Shown: piece by piece, positions 1-12,802 of the stretch
Layout: each line of letters starts with the position of its first letter
Position numbering within the stretch: position 1 is the first letter of the stretch
NCBI GenBank assembly: GCA_009760855.2
Contig: WPIO01000003.1
Location: forward strand, 1,600,001 to 1,664,000
Length of the DNA: 64,000 nt
Reading direction: 5' to 3'
Source: Cristatella mucedo
Lineage: Eukaryota > Bryozoa > Phylactolaemata > Cristatellidae
Notes under the pieces: generated by a model
The model's input: the letters and a program-made list of their open reading frames with translations, nothing else
Told to the model about the DNA's origin: nothing
Database searches by the model: none
Program-made: the position numbers and the translations under genes

Positions 1-49
1 GGATGTTAGAGCTACCACGTCAAATGCCTGGTTACATTTTCATGTAAGC

Positions 50-1540
50 ATCGACTCGTACAGAAAGGGCACATCACAAGGTCCCAGAAGACGCTGTGAG
101 TGACACATGCGTTTAAGCTTCTTTGTATTTGTCGTCAGGCTAGCTGGCGTTCTGAAGTCAAGCAGGTACGAGACGCGGGTTATGGGAGCATGTAAAGGAA
201 GGCTACATTCCCCGAAGAACTTGCTGTTGGTTCGAGGCTTCTGTAAACGATTTGTTTCAGATAAACCAGTGGTACGTTGCCTAGGCTGCACTGGAAGTAG
301 ATCTGATAGATTGGAGTGGACCAAAGATTAATGGGAGGTAAAAGTGAAGTATACAAAACGTAAATGTGGTGCACCGATTTCTTGGAATATTCTTCGCGTA
401 GGCGAGAAGCGTTTCAACGTAGGAACTGCAGCGTTCACTATGTAATGTACGTACTCTGGCTGCAGTATTGCCTATCAACTTTACCAACCTGCTTGAACTG
501 GCAGGTATACCAGCGAGTACTAACTTACAAAATTATGGTGTCAAGACTGAGCTGATTGCTGCGTGGCGAGCGCTAGATTCGTTTAAATACGTAGTCATTT
601 AGAAAGTTCTTGAATGAGGTCTTCACCTGATTTAATCACGTTTGATTTTCTACAGGATACGCTAGTGGCAGAAGCAGCGACTTGTAAATGGGGCACAGTC
701 AAGCACGGTTTCGCCCCGAGTCACGGGTATGGAAGGGTCACTCTGATCGCTGGCGACCAGGATAATGATCTCTTTTCAAAAGGTGCCAAAGCCTTAAACA
801 TAAAAGAAATAATAAAATTATTTGGATGCACAAAAGCGAAGCAGAAATGAGGAGCCTTATTTGGGTATCTTAAGTTTCGTTATAGCACCTTACGAGAATT
901 AAAAAAAAGAAGTTCATGTGTGTGGTTTGCTCGCACATTTTACTAGGACAATCGCGATATCGAAACTGCAGTTCTTAGTTTGGCTCAGGTTTTTGATCCA
1001 ATTGCTTTCATGCAGAGTGCATACCTATAGATTAACATCTTTTCTCGTTGAAAATACAGTGTTACGACAAAACCTGTCTCCCTGTTGTAACGTGACATTC
1101 AAGCTCAAGCGGGATTTTAACGAGGTTTGCACGCTTAATTTGCAAGGAACATCCAGATATAGTGGCTGTAGTTACTTGCTTAGCTTTGCTCACGTTCGTT
1201 GTACCTTCGTTTGTAGGCAGAGTGCTTATCCATAATAAAAAATCGTTGCTCCTTGATAGATCCCACAGTAAAATGTACCTCGTCTACGTGTTGTCACGCG
1301 ACGTTGAAGGTTAAACTGTATGAAAAAGCCATCTCAGACATCATTCATGTTCAAACACAAAGTTAAAATCACAATACAGAATACATGCATAGCTTATGTA
1401 CTCAATAGCTAGGGAACGTAATCTCCTTGTAGACACGGTACATGTGCTGTAAGGCACGAATGACCGTATTGATCGATTCCACTCTTATGCTTAATGTCAG
1501 TGTGCGCAATGCAGTTAATGGTTTTATGTTCCGTACCACA
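50..1540. repeat. Tandem array, unit 1 (internally shortened)
   Basis: This is the first of three diverged tandem units. Landmarks recurring in order are a block at about 50-330 (matching 1545-1830 and 3725-4010), a block at 601-760 (matching 3000-3150 and 5155-5300), and two ~190-bp subrepeats at about 905-1300. Compared with units 2 and 3, roughly 900 bp is missing between the first two landmarks. The 50-560 part is an old antisense fragment of the CR1/L2-like LINE 3' region, recognisable by alignment with the minus LINE at 30.2-30.6 kb. No gene is supported. Confidence 0.75.
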
Positions 1541-3720
1541 ACGGATTAGTGCAGAAAGGGCTCATCACAAGGCCCCAGTAGATGCTGTGAGCGAAACCTG
1601 CGTTTTCAGCTACTTTGCATTTGTCATCAGGCTAGCTGACGGGCTGACGTCAGGTGGGTATGAGACACAGGCTATAGGAGTACAACCGCGAAGACCACAT
1701 TCTCCGAAGAACTCCAGGTTCGTTCAAGGCCTAGCTAAAACGATTTGTGTAAGAAGAACCGGTTGTACAGTGCTCAGGCTGCGCTAGGTGTAGACCTGAT
1801 AGATTGGCTTGAGTCAAAAATTGATGGGATCTTGAATTGAGGTTTACAAACCGTGAAATCTACGTACCGATTTATGGGACAATACTTGACACAGGCTAGA
1901 AGATTGGTAACACAGCACCTGAAGCGTTCACTACGTAACAAGTCCGGCTGTAGAATTTCCTGTCTACTGTGTATCTAATTGCTTGCACAGGCCGGTAGAC
2001 CCACGAGTTGAGAGTTACCAAACTAGGTATGTGATATTTAAAATGCACAAGGCAACATGGATGTGGTACGATATTCGTAAGGTGTTCGACTTTTCCCAAG
2101 GATACGTGGAAAAATGTAAGCAGGCTTGACTACAAAGCAGATGCGGAATGCGGTCGTCTACTGTAAGGTCACTTTGGTATAGTACCCCCGAATGTGTGGC
2201 TGAAAATGATCAGAATGTGCGAGCAGAACCGAGTTTAAACGTTGTACCGTCCTCTTTCGCAGCCATGAAAAACTAACGAAACGAAATGACTAAGCTCAAT
2301 ATGAAAACGGGGCCTTGTTGCAGGACAACCTGACTAAGGCTTACGATGATACCGTTTCCCGGCTTTCCAATAATGAACTGAACGACTTTCTGTGAAGGAG
2401 AAACCTCCATAGAGCGTACAGGTAGGTTTATCTAAGTACCTTTGACGGGGAGTAACGATTCCTTTCTCTTAGTATTACGATAAAGTTGCAGAACTTCTAA
2501 ACCAGGTCAAGTTCGAAAAGTCGTCTTGACACGGGTCGTCGAAAGTGATGGATTGTGCTTGGTAGAAGCGTTCAGTTTGACAAATCTCTGTGATAGGGAG
2601 ATGTTCCATGCACGGACCGGACGCTCGTAGATTCGATTGAATTAAGGTTGACTCTCATCGCACATCAATTCACTGCCCTTACCCTGTTCACCCATCGCCA
2701 TAGTCCAACCACGTGATGCTACGCCTGGATGAATATCTGGCAGATCAGACGCGCTTGGAGAGTTCTGGAAAATGTGGCTCTTTCTTTGTGCAGGGCAAAG
2801 CTCAAGCAACGACTCGACGACGACGATAGCACTGCAAACCACAGCAGTGCCGCCCCAAGGCACGGGTGCTTCGCAAGGTACGGCTCAGCTTCAGCCGCAC
2901 GTGCCATTGCCAGGCAGAAAGTGTCCAAACTAAGCTGCTTAAACCATCTGCGAGGCGAGCGCGCTAGATTCATTTGAATAAGTACTGATTTAGAAACTTC
3001 TTGAAAGACGTCTTCGCCTGAGTTAATCACGTTTGAATTTCCACAGAAAATGCGAGTGTCAGCAGCAGCAAACTGTCAAATGGGGCACAGTCCATCACGA
3101 ATTCGCCCCAAGTCACAGGTACGCACGAGCCACTCTGATCACGTGTGACCGTATAAAACGATCTTTTTCGAGTTGGCACAAACGTCTTAACCATAAATTA
3201 AATAATAACAATATTTGGAAGCGGATAAGCGAGGCAGAAATGAGATTCCTTGTTTGTACATGTTAAGTTTCTGCATAGCACATACGAGAATAATAAAAAG
3301 ACGTTCATGCACGAGGTTCCCAAGTTCAATTTACGAGAAACATGTATATACAGAAATTGCAGTGATTTATTTAGTTTGGCTCTCGTTTCTTATGCATTAG
3401 TTGTTACGTATAGTGCAGATATGTTGTTTAAAGTTGTCACTCGTTGAAAATAATCCTGCATTACAATAAAATTCGACTACTTGCTGTCACAGGACATTCA
3501 GCTGAAGCTGGATGAACAGGCAATCTTAGTCATCATTTCTGTTTAAACCTAAGTTTGAATCATCACAATAAAGAATGCTTGCAGGTCTGAGGTGATAGAT
3601 CCACCGGGAACCTAATACCGTTGTGAACACCATACTTGTGCTGTTATGCGATAATGACCAGACGGGACGTTAGAGCTACCGCGCCAAATGCCAAAATGCA
3701 TTATGTTCCGTATCAGCACA
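1541..3720. repeat. Tandem array, unit 2
   Basis: This second unit of about 2.18 kb has the same landmark order as unit 1, but retains the segment near 2100-2940 that unit 1 lacks. That segment matches 4250-5100 of unit 3. The unit begins with the antisense LINE remnant and continues with a CA/GA-rich block near 2790-2940. It then has a short exon-like block at 3045-3120 flanked by AG and GT, and one copy of the ~190-bp subrepeat. No complete gene is seen. Confidence 0.75.
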
Positions 3721-6036
3721 GGTTTGTACTGAGAGTGCACATCACAAAGTTCCAGCCGAGGTTGGGAGCGACACGTGCGTTTTTAGCTGCTTTGTACATG
3801 TCGTCAGGATAGCTGACGTGCTTTCGTCGGGTGGGTATGAGACACAGGTTATGGGAGCATGTCAAGAAAAGCTGCTTTCTCCGAAGAACTTGCTTTTGCT
3901 TCGAGGCCTCTCTAAACGACTTGTGTCAGAAGAAACTGTGGCACGTTGCCTAGGATGCGCTAGGAGTAGATCTGATAGATTGGAGTGATCCAAAGACTAA
4001 TTGGAGGTAAAAGTGAAGTACAGAAAACTTGAATGTAATGTACGGATTTCTCTTGGTCCGTTCTTCACTTAGGTGAGAAGCCTTACAACATAGAACTGCA
4101 GCTATTCCTACGTACAAGTCTAGCTACAGTATAGCCTATCAATTTTAGCTACCTGCTTGAACTGGCAGGTATACTAGCAAGTAATGATTCACAAACTTCG
4201 AGACGGGATTCGATACATGCACAGTTCAACGTTGTTGTAGGACGCAAGTCTAAGCGGGCCCGACATTTCGCAATGCTACGTGGCGGAAAGTAGGCAGACT
4301 TGACTGTGGTGCCCATGTGTAATGCAGTCGTGCATCGGATGGTAACTTAGCTATAGTATACCCAAATGCTCTGCAGATACCGTCAGAATGTGTGAAAACA
4401 GCCGAGTTCATTTGCTGTTACCTAAAATTTCGCAGTCACGCCGAAACCACAGAGTTTGCTACGAAGACAGGGTCTTTTTACAAGACGTCACGATTAAGAC
4501 TTCTGACGACTACAGTTCTAGGCTTCGAATTAACTAACAGAAGAACTTTATATGAAATACAATTTTTTATCAAGCTTATAAATAGGTCATATTAAGTATC
4601 TTTAAACGAAAATAAGGATACAATTTTCGTTAATATTTTGAAAAAGTTTCAGAACCTCCCCGTTAGACTATATTCAAAAACTTCTGATTGAATGAATCCG
4701 ACAAGATGGCGCATTAGGCCTAGTAAAAACGACCGTTAGCGAAGTCCCTAAAATAGAGGAAGGTTAGATATACATATCAGATGCACACACATAGATTCGA
4801 CTGTGTCTAGGTTGTTTCCCATTGCAGGTTTATTCTTAGACCTTGCCGTCTACAATAAGCGACATAGGCCAACCGTGTATTGTGCCTCTATAAAAAAAAC
4901 TGGCAGACACGCTTGGATGGTTCTTAAAACCGTGGCTCTTTTTGTACACAGAGCAGAGCACAAGCAACGAACCGACGACGACGAATGAACCGCAGTCGAC
5001 TACGGTACCGCCCCAAGGAACGGGTACCTCACAAGGTACGGCTCTGCCTTAGCCCCACGTGCCATTGCCAGGCAAATAGTGTCCGGACTGAGCTGATCAG
5101 ACTGCACTGCCAGGCGAGCGCTAGATTCGCTTGAATAATGTACTCATTTCGAAATTTCTTGAATGAGGTCTTTGCCTGATTTAATGACGTTTGATTTTCT
5201 ACAGGATACGCGAGTGGCAGCAGCAGCAGCGACTTGTCAAATGGGGCACAGTCCAGCACGGATTCACCCCGAGTCACAGGTATGCACGCGTCACTCTGAT
5301 CACATGCGACCATGGGCATTGAGCTTTTTCACATATGCGATAAAGCCTTAAAAATACAAGAGAAAATAGCAATATTCGGAAGAGCAAAAGCGAAGCAGAA
5401 ATAAGGAGCCTTATTTGGGTATCATGATTTTCGTGACAGCACCTTACGAGAATGACAAGGAGATGTTCATGCATGAGGTTTGCATGCACAGATTGCGAGA
5501 AAAATCTGGATAATGGAAGTGCAAAAATTAGCTCAGCTTTGCTCATATTTTTGTTTGGTTTTATGGAGAGTGCATAACTATAGAATGACATCTTTTCTCG
5601 TTGAAAATCCAGCGTTACGACGAAATTAGTCTCCCTGTTGTCACGTGACGTTCAAGCTCAAGGTAAATATAAGCGAGGTTTGCACGCTCAGCTTACGAGA
5701 AACATCCAGACAAGTAACTGTAGTGATTTGTTCAGCTTTGCTCACGTTTGTTGTTCCATCGTTTATAGGCAGAGTGCTTACCCGTAATGACAAATTGTTG
5801 CTCCTTGAAAGAGCCCACCGTAAAGTGTAACTCGTCTACGTGTTGTCACGTGACATTCAAGGTCAAACTGTACGAAAAAGCCATCTCAGATATCAGTCAT
5901 GTTCAAACACAAAGTTAAAATCACAATAAAGAATACATGCATAGCTCATGTAACCAATTGCTAGAGAACGTAATCTCCTTGTAGACACCGTACATGTGCT
6001 GTAAGCCAAGAATGACCGTATTGATCGATTGCATCT
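3721..6036. repeat. Tandem array, unit 3
   Basis: The third unit starts with the antisense LINE remnant (3725-4380) and repeats the 2790-2940 block at 4945-5095. It repeats the exon-like block at 5200-5280 and ends with two ~190-bp subrepeats (about 5455-5640 and 5640-5840). Homology with unit 1 (1086-1485) stops near 6036. The LINE remnant is in all units, so it was inserted before the array was amplified. I see no intact gene. Confidence 0.75.
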
Positions 6037-6214
6037 CGATTCTGTGTCCCTAAGATAGACATGTCCCTGCCATAGCAGCGTCTCCCCTAGAATACGGTAC
6101 CTCGATTCCTCGCTGCACCTCAATGTCTACATTCAAGTAGGTCGTTAGTGGTCTCGTCCTGATGTTTATATCCCAAAAAAAGAAGACAGCAAGTCCTTTG
6201 GACCCTATTCCCAC

Positions 6215-7905
6215 TGTTATGCTTCTACGCTACATTGATCTGCTGCTGCCATGCATACCTAACATCATTAATATGCCAATATCCTCAGGTCAAGTTCCAT
6301 CACCTTTCAGAAAAGCTGTACCCAGCCACTAAAAAGAAAGCAGCGCTAGACCAAGAGAACTTGAGCAACTACTGTCTAGTCTCCCTTCTGCAATTCCTAT
6401 CAAAGACACTAGGATGAGTCGTGGCAGACAAGCTGAACTCATATATTGAAACTTTCAACCTTGCTAATAAGTTGCAGTCTAGTTTTAGAGCTAATCACTC
6501 CACAGATCTGCATTGCTTTGAGTGTACAACGACCTACTTAGAAGGGCAGACATGGATAGAGTATTTTTGTGTTTTGTCGATCTTTCGGTAGTATTTCAGA
6601 CTATCGATCAACAAGTCTTTCTTGAGTGCCTTTCATCTCGCCAGCTCATTACTGGCACTGCATTGCAATGGTTCAGGTCCTATCTCTGGGAGACTCCAGA
6701 GTGTTGATATGAATAGACAAAGATCGTTCGAGGTACGTCTAAAATATGGGGTACCTCAAGCTCTGTGCTTGGTCTGGTTCTTCCAAATGTCTATACTCCC
6801 CCTCTTGCCGATGTGATTGCCAAGCAAAATTTAAGCTTTCACTTCTATGCGGTTGACACTCAGTTGCACATTTGATTTGACCCCTGCCTGCCTTCGAGCA
6901 CAGAGAATTCTCTATACTCCCTTGCTGCATATATTGATGACATCCGCATATGGATGACAGCCAATTTTCTTAAATTAAATAATGATAGAACTTACTTACC
7001 AGCTATGGAAAACCACGTGTGATCCAGAAATTGGAAAGACCAATACTCAAAATTGGCTCTGCCTACTAAAGCTGGCACGGAATCTATGCGTGTCGCTCCA
7101 AAGTGACCTTTCGTTAGATGACCACATCGGCTCCACAATCAAGTCTGTTTACTTTCAGCTATATGATATTGCTAAAATTCGGGCTTGTTTAGAGAGGACT
7201 ACCACTTCTAAGTTGGTCCCTGCATTTGTTACATCCCGTCTTGACTTCTGTAACTTACTGCTAGCTGGCCTTCCGGCACGTGCAGTCAGGCGCTCACAGC
7301 TGGTGGAAAAATTTGCAGCTAGGCTTGTCTGTCGTGAGCGTCGCAGTTGTACATCACACCACTTCACGCTGACCTGTAGTGGCTACCACTCAAGCGACGG
7401 ATCGACTTCAAGGTTTTGTCGTTCACGCTTAGGTTCCTTTCATTCTTTGGCTCCAGCCTACTAATGAGATCTACTCCCCTAACAGGCCAAGTACGACCCA
7501 CTTTTTGGACACTAACTGGTTACCAATACCTCAAATACATTGAAGACCGTGCATTTAGTTCGTACGCTACCGCAGCCTGGCACTTACTCCCGACTTGCGT
7601 CACGACATCCCCTGACTTGACCACGTTAAAAATGATATTAAAAACACCCTATTTACGACAGTATTTAGTGGGTCCATGAGATTCGTCCTTTATGTGCTTA
7701 TGCGTGCTGACACTGCATGCTGCTACTAACCACACTTCCTTGCTGACCCTGGGCATGTCACCCCTAACCATGTTGTTCTTGTTTATCAAGCATGATACCA
7801 CTCACCATGTGATCGTGCTTCCTTTACAGCAAATGCAAAGCGCCTAGAAATAGGTTGAGTTCTCTGAGGGCACTTTATCAAGATTATTACCATTATTTTT
7901 AAAAT
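6215..7905 (+). mobile_element. Decayed CR1/L2-like LINE, reverse transcriptase part and 3' end
   Basis: Broken frames on the plus strand match the better preserved minus-strand LINE at 29.8-32.5 kb. Visible stretches include SFRANHSTD-like and ITGTALQWFRSYL-like RT motifs (6480-6710), a corrupted YADD region near 6840, and the C-terminal SLDDHI..AYFQL region (7080-7370). The 3' UTR follows, ending in the family's tail (about 7830-7900: GCGCCTAGAAATAGGTTGAG, then an ATTATT-rich end). Many stops and frameshifts make it a dead copy. Confidence 0.85.
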
Positions 7906-8162
7906 TGCGTAGAATAACTTGGCTGTTTTAAAGAACGCTACCTTCCTTGGAGCATGCGTAGTATATTGTTTCAATGCAGATCATCAGGTGAACTAGCGAT
8001 AGCTCATTTTGGAACAGGATCACTGACTCCTTGCACAAGCTACAAGACCTATTCCGGACTGGCCAATATAGATGGCTGGGCTTTCCAGCTTTCGTGCGAC
8101 GAAACATTTTTTCTATAGTTAACAGATAGTTGTTATCGCCACACCATTTTAAGAAAGTTTAG

Positions 8163-8369
8163 ATTGAGAAACAGAGTTCTCCTTGGCTCTTTGTAAATGC
8201 AGATGGAAGACACACAACCGTTCCTGAATCAACGAACTGGACGCAGTCGTCGGACGGGTGGCCGCTCGCCGATTTCGCCGCCTCCCAGCTAAGAGGCTTG
8301 CTGCAGATCAAACCGCAGGTCGAGCTCATCAATGTCAGGCAAACCATAACCAGAAGAGGCACCGTTGTG
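8163..8369 (+). CDS. M4 metalloprotease (left copy), propeptide exon with FTP motif
   Basis: This 69-codon exon is in phase 0 at both ends, with acceptor TTTAG at 8158-8162 and donor GTAAGC at 8370. The encoded segment includes a stretch like LRGLLQIKPQVELINVRQT, which fits the start of the fungalysin/thermolysin propeptide (FTP) motif: a short helix followed by the first strand. In this family the propeptide acts as chaperone and inhibitor of the secreted zinc protease. The next exon (11927) continues the motif in frame with KYQPTINNITIY, equivalent to the usual RYQQxxxGIPVyg. A signal-peptide exon should lie upstream, but I could not find it; the acceptor implies at least one more exon. The right gene copy's equivalent would lie beyond the window edge. 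Confidence 0.75.
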
Positions 8370-9075
8370 GTAAGCCTTACCTCCGGCACTCTCGCCAGCG
8401 TTTCCTCTATTCCGAGCCAGGCTGATCAAGTGCCTTGGCGGAGGACCCGAAGACTGACTTCCAGACCACTGGCCAGGCGTTGCAGCAGCACGAAGAGTCG
8501 AGGGGCAAGGCAGGGCCATATGGGAGAGGTCACGGGGCGGGCGTGGCGGCTGCCTCCTTTTCCTCCTCCAGCATCTTCGCCTCTGCTAGCTTTCCTCATA
8601 TGTTGGAGCCCACACGTATCTCGCATCCGGCCAGCTGGGCTTTGCACGACTTATTCCCAGGGCTCCTCTCCAGCCCTACAGCAGGGGTCACTTGTTTCAA
8701 TCTGGCCAATTGGAGCTCGAGATCGCTCTCGGGCCCTACAGTGCTTTTTACTCCTTTGGTCGTTGCTACCGACAGCCTCGTTTTATCTTAGCTGCAAGGA
8801 CCGCTATCGGATGGCCATGTTTCGCAGCCAGCCAGCCAGTGTGGACACTAAATATCCACTATGATAAATTTTCGAGCTCGGAAGCCTCTCGTGTTCAGCT
8901 TCTGAATGGCAGAACTAGCGTCGTCGTAGCAGTATTTACGCTCGTACAAGGAAATAATAAGCAATCGGTCATATCCAAAATTTATTTTTCATGCATGCGG
9001 AATCGGTTTATCAAACGTCGGCTCGCGCGAATAAAGTCATGCATCGTCTCAGCTGCATCCGAACCTTAGAAGGTT
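8370..9075. other. Start of intron 1 of the left M4 gene; no gene seen
   Basis: This stretch is GC-rich near 8400-8700. Overlapping open frames on both strands run directly across the GTAAGC donor and have no recognisable domain, so I treat them as chance ORFs. Confidence 0.5.
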
Positions 9076-9297
9076 GTAAGAATCTGCACAAATCGTTGCT
9101 TGACTGGTAGCCAGTGCAGGGGGGCGAGAAGTGGTGTGATTTGGCAACTGCGACGCTCACGACAGACAAGCCCAGCTGCTAAGCTTAGCACCAGCTGTTT
9201 GCGCGTGATTGCACATGCCGGTAGGCCAGCAAGCAGTGATTTACAGAAGTCAAGCCTGCATGCCACAAATGCACGGACCAACTTAGACGTGGCAAAC
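9076..9297 (-). mobile_element. CR1/L2-like LINE fragment (antisense)
   Basis: This is a short piece of the RT C-terminal region in reverse orientation, matching 30320-30520. It includes the [10 protein letters not shown] and LHWLPVKQR hallmarks and is flanked on the right by microsatellite. Confidence 0.85.
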
Positions 9298-9321
9298 GAA
9301 GACACAGAAACGATGAGATAT

Positions 9322-9635
<314 letters not shown>

Positions 9636-9639
9636 GTCA

Positions 9640-10274
9640 GATTGGCACGCAGGAAGACTGACAGAGCCACAGCCTCAGTGCTGCAGATGATCTGTGCCTG
9701 AAAAACTAGCCGCTAAAGTCAGCCACCGCCGCTAGAGGAAAACGAATGGTTTTCACTAATCGTGGTGCTCTCGTCAAGCTTGGGCTGAAGTCGCTCTTTC
9801 AGTTGAAGCTCACAGCAACACCTTTTTGCTACAGTATGATGACCATTCAGAACCTTTCACGTTTTAATAGTTCTTTAGCCTTTCATACATTAGCATTTTC
9901 TGGCCCTTTTCTAAAGACGATACGAAAGGTTACCTGACTGAGCCTGGCTGAGCTTGGCTCAGTCAGCTCAGTGCGGCCGTCGAGTCTGCCTAGGCTAGCG
10001 ACGGGTCCGATGGTAGCCTGTGACTGGCTCGGGAGATCGGCGGGCGGCTGTTCGCTTCAACTGCTACGATCTTTCACTGGGTCGTATCCTAAGCGAACGG
10101 CGCTCTGGGTCGTGATGCCAACGATAGGGTAGCCAAGCCAGTCACTGAACACCAAACTACATGAGCAAAGCGAACGAGGCAGAAGGAGTATGCAGTAGAG
10201 TGAGGTGTCATCTCAGTTCGCCTCTCTCCTCTCTCGGGCTCTTCTTCTCTCCTTACCTTTCTATCCTCTTTCTA
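9640..10274. other. Intronic sequence, nothing recognised
   Basis: A short run of imperfect CTGAGC/CTGGCT repeats lies at about 9935-9975. No coding or repeat family is recognised. Confidence 0.5.
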
Positions 10275-10277
10275 TAT

Positions 10278-10331
<54 letters not shown>

Positions 10332-10385
10332 CTACTCTCTCTCTCGCTTTTTATCTCTCACCTCCTTTCTATCTTCTTCTCTCGC

Positions 10386-10480
<95 letters not shown>
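10275..10480. repeat. (CT)n microsatellite, interrupted
   Basis: Pure CT runs at about 10281-10327 and 10388-10470 are separated by a degenerate pyrimidine-rich stretch. Confidence 0.95.
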
Positions 10481-11926
10481 TGCCCATAGGGGAGAACTGG
10501 AGCGCTACGAATACCTCTGAGTAATATCGAGCCGAAGTGAAGACTCTTCAGTTAATTTTGCAGTGCCAATTCTACTGCTCACTGACTCAGCTCCAGCCGC
10601 TACTCGACAAACTCAGTAGCATGTGCCTGGAGAATAAATACTTTCTAGTCCGATCATCCTTAGTGTGGCTCAGACGCCCGGTGACATTTACTGCGAATGC
10701 AGCTGCCGGACTTCTCTCTGGTCATTGTCCTGTCATCCTGTCCGTCTCTTTCTCGTTTTAAGCCGTTGCTGGCGCCAGAGCACGGGCACAAATATCCGCT
10801 AAGACCTAAATCGCTGACGTTGAAAAGGTCAGGATCCCTGGGTTTGAATCACACCTAATCATCAATCCAGACCCGGTATTCGGCGCGCTCCCGTCCGAGC
10901 GCGAGCGAGTGCTACCACATTGGCATCACGATCCAGGTCGACGGGTCGAGTCCGTATCTGTTAGTCTTTTATTGTGCACCGAAAGCGGTTCTGCTGTTAT
11001 GTAAATTGGCCTTCTGAATGAGCTAAAACTTATTTTTTACTGGGGCCCATCACACGGAAGTGCAAAGGAATGGCACTTCGCCAAAATAGTATGATCAATA
11101 GTATATTAAACTAAACGTTGGCCAAGACAAAAGCTGACTTTTGTAGCTGGTGGTCCACGATAAATGTCTTTGAGGATTACATCGATAGAACAGAGTCTAC
11201 AGCTAGCAAAACCACAGAGTCTCGTTTTGGAGCGATTGATTTACTGACTTCTTTCGCTCTGACTTCTCTTCGTTTGACAGCGCAAAGGCCCTGCTGTCAT
11301 TGACTGCGGTCAATGTGTGTTATTGCACAACGTTTCTGTCTTGAGAAATTTTCTTAAGCTACTTCATACTATGCTGTGAGCGACGTCGTGCGACCTGTGA
11401 TAAAAAGACCACACAATCCGTACTTCTTAGTCGGTTCAGTAACACGCATAGGTCAAGCTGAACGTGTCTTGTCCGGTTAGAAACGTTTGCAATATCTATA
11501 AATAAATAAAAAATGCGTTTGCAGTATCTCTCTCTTCTTGTTCCGGTGATGAATTGCCTGTGGTTGTTCGTTAGCTTGCTGCATCCGGGAGTGACCGACA
11601 CGCTACCTAAAAATTATACGGTACCAATTGTGGACTTCGGGAAAAGGGGCCCAGGGAGCAAAAGCTCCTGTTCACTTTTTTGTGACTGCATGCCTCCAAA
11701 AAGGTCAAGGTCGGACCGTACTTGACATAATCCTGGTAGCTCGCGGCTACAATGTTTTGAAGGTGCAGGCAGCCCTTGGAGTCCAACAAAGGGATATTAA
11801 GGCGCACAAAGCTAATTCTTTTCGCATTGAGTCTATAGCCACGGTTTTTGTTTCTGTACAATTAAATCGAGTTTTTTTTCAAAATTTCTCCACTACACGA
11901 ACGTATGGTCGAATTAATTTTTTTAG
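10481..11926. other. Rest of intron 1, left M4 gene
   Basis: No domain is recognised. A short plus-strand frame at 11513-11725 begins with a hydrophobic, signal-peptide-like stretch. It lies between propeptide exons 1 and 2 of the same strand, so it cannot be the M4 leader unless transcripts start internally. I do not call it a gene. Confidence 0.5.
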
Positions 11927-12139
11927 GCTAAATATCAACCAACCATCAATAATATAACTATATACGACAGCAGATTAACAGCAGAGTTTTACTCCAACGG
12001 TACACCGACTGGTAGTTGGGACGGTGGTGGTTTTGACGTCGTCGTCGACGGTAACTGCAGCTCTCCAATATCAACGCGAAAAGCATTTTATATCCTTGCT
12101 CGAGAATTCAAGGTGTGCAAGCTTCAACTTTACCTGAGC
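11927..12139 (+). CDS. M4 metalloprotease (left copy), second propeptide exon
   Basis: The exon has 71 codons, phase 0 to phase 0. A strong polypyrimidine acceptor (TTTTTTTAG ending at 11926) and a consensus donor GTAAGT at 12140 bound it. It begins A-K-Y-Q-P-T-I-N-N-I-T-I-Y and continues with LTAEFYSNGTPTGSW, which corresponds to the second half of the FTP motif (RYQQ..nGIPVyg..l.v..d.nG...GSw). It ends with a helix like STRKAFYILAREF, as at the start of a PepSY-type segment. An alternative donor after AAG at 12112 would also be in phase. Identification rests on the fit to M4 propeptides and on phase agreement with both neighbours. Confidence 0.72.
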
Positions 12140-12572
12140 GTAAGTATCTTTCGTGCACGTAGCCATTGCAAAGTGATTGATAGAACCTGGGTCCACATAC
12201 TTGTGACATCCCTCAGCTTTGCCTACCGACGTTGCATTCTTACATACATCAAGTTCCAAAAAGAAACACGGCGGGGGATACCCGTCTTCACAAATAAATC
12301 ATGTAAGTGGCCTTGCACTCATAGGGTTGTAGTATAATTTTTCATGTAGTGTCTCAAATTCCAAAATGTTTTGAGCAATTTCTATACAATTTTGTAATGT
12401 CATCCTAAATTAAATTGCTTGCGGTCTTGGTTCCATTTGATATTGTCTAATGCCAAAATGAATACTTGGACCAGAGATGATGGCGAGCTCGCTGACCGGC
12501 GGGGCTCCCAAAGATCTTAACGTTACAGTCGACACGTGAGTCACTGTAAGACCTGAGACACATCTGTTTCAG

Positions 12573-12802
12573 AACGAGGAATACACTCTCGCTTATTATA
12601 CTGATGGGCAAACCAACAAAACCGGACTGATATACCGTCTATCCGCCGTCCTCATCGTCCCTGGATCTGCACAGCCTATTATACTGATGGGCAAACCAAC
12701 AAAACCGGACTGATATACCGTCTATCCGCCGTCCTCATCGTCCCTGGATCTGCACAGCCGATACAGCAGCTCATCGGTCTAATGAACGCCTGTAGTGGAC
12801 AG
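12573..12802 (+). pseudogene. M4 metalloprotease (left copy), third propeptide exon broken by an 83-bp duplication
   Basis: Acceptor CTGTTTCAG ends at 12572 and donor GTGAGA begins at 12803. Ignoring one copy of the internal duplication, the exon has 147 nt (49 codons, phase 0 at both ends). It encodes a PepSY-like strand (LIYRLSAVLIVPG) and then LIGLMNACSGQ, the counterpart of the usual v.vDA.tG motif before the mature enzyme. The next exon starts VIEKWNG, which completes the expected DAxTGxVixkWNg. As written, the exact 83-bp tandem duplication shifts the frame and places an in-frame TGA at 12711-12713. Either the left gene is freshly inactivated, or the duplication is an assembly or sequencing artefact. 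Confidence 0.72.
12594..12759. repeat. Exact 83-bp tandem duplication
   Basis: 12594-12676 and 12677-12759 are identical base for base, by my reading. 83 is not a multiple of three, so a coding exon containing it is frameshifted. Confidence 0.95.

Noticed and set aside
8298-8864. 188-codon plus-strand frame starting in the propeptide exon
   Set aside because: It is in a different frame from the FTP-motif reading, runs through the GTAAGC donor and has no recognisable domain.
11513-11725. Signal-peptide-like ORF (MRLQYLSLLVPVMNCLWLF...)
   Set aside because: It lies within intron 1 between two phase-matched M4 propeptide exons, has no downstream domain and has no partner to splice to that I can justify.
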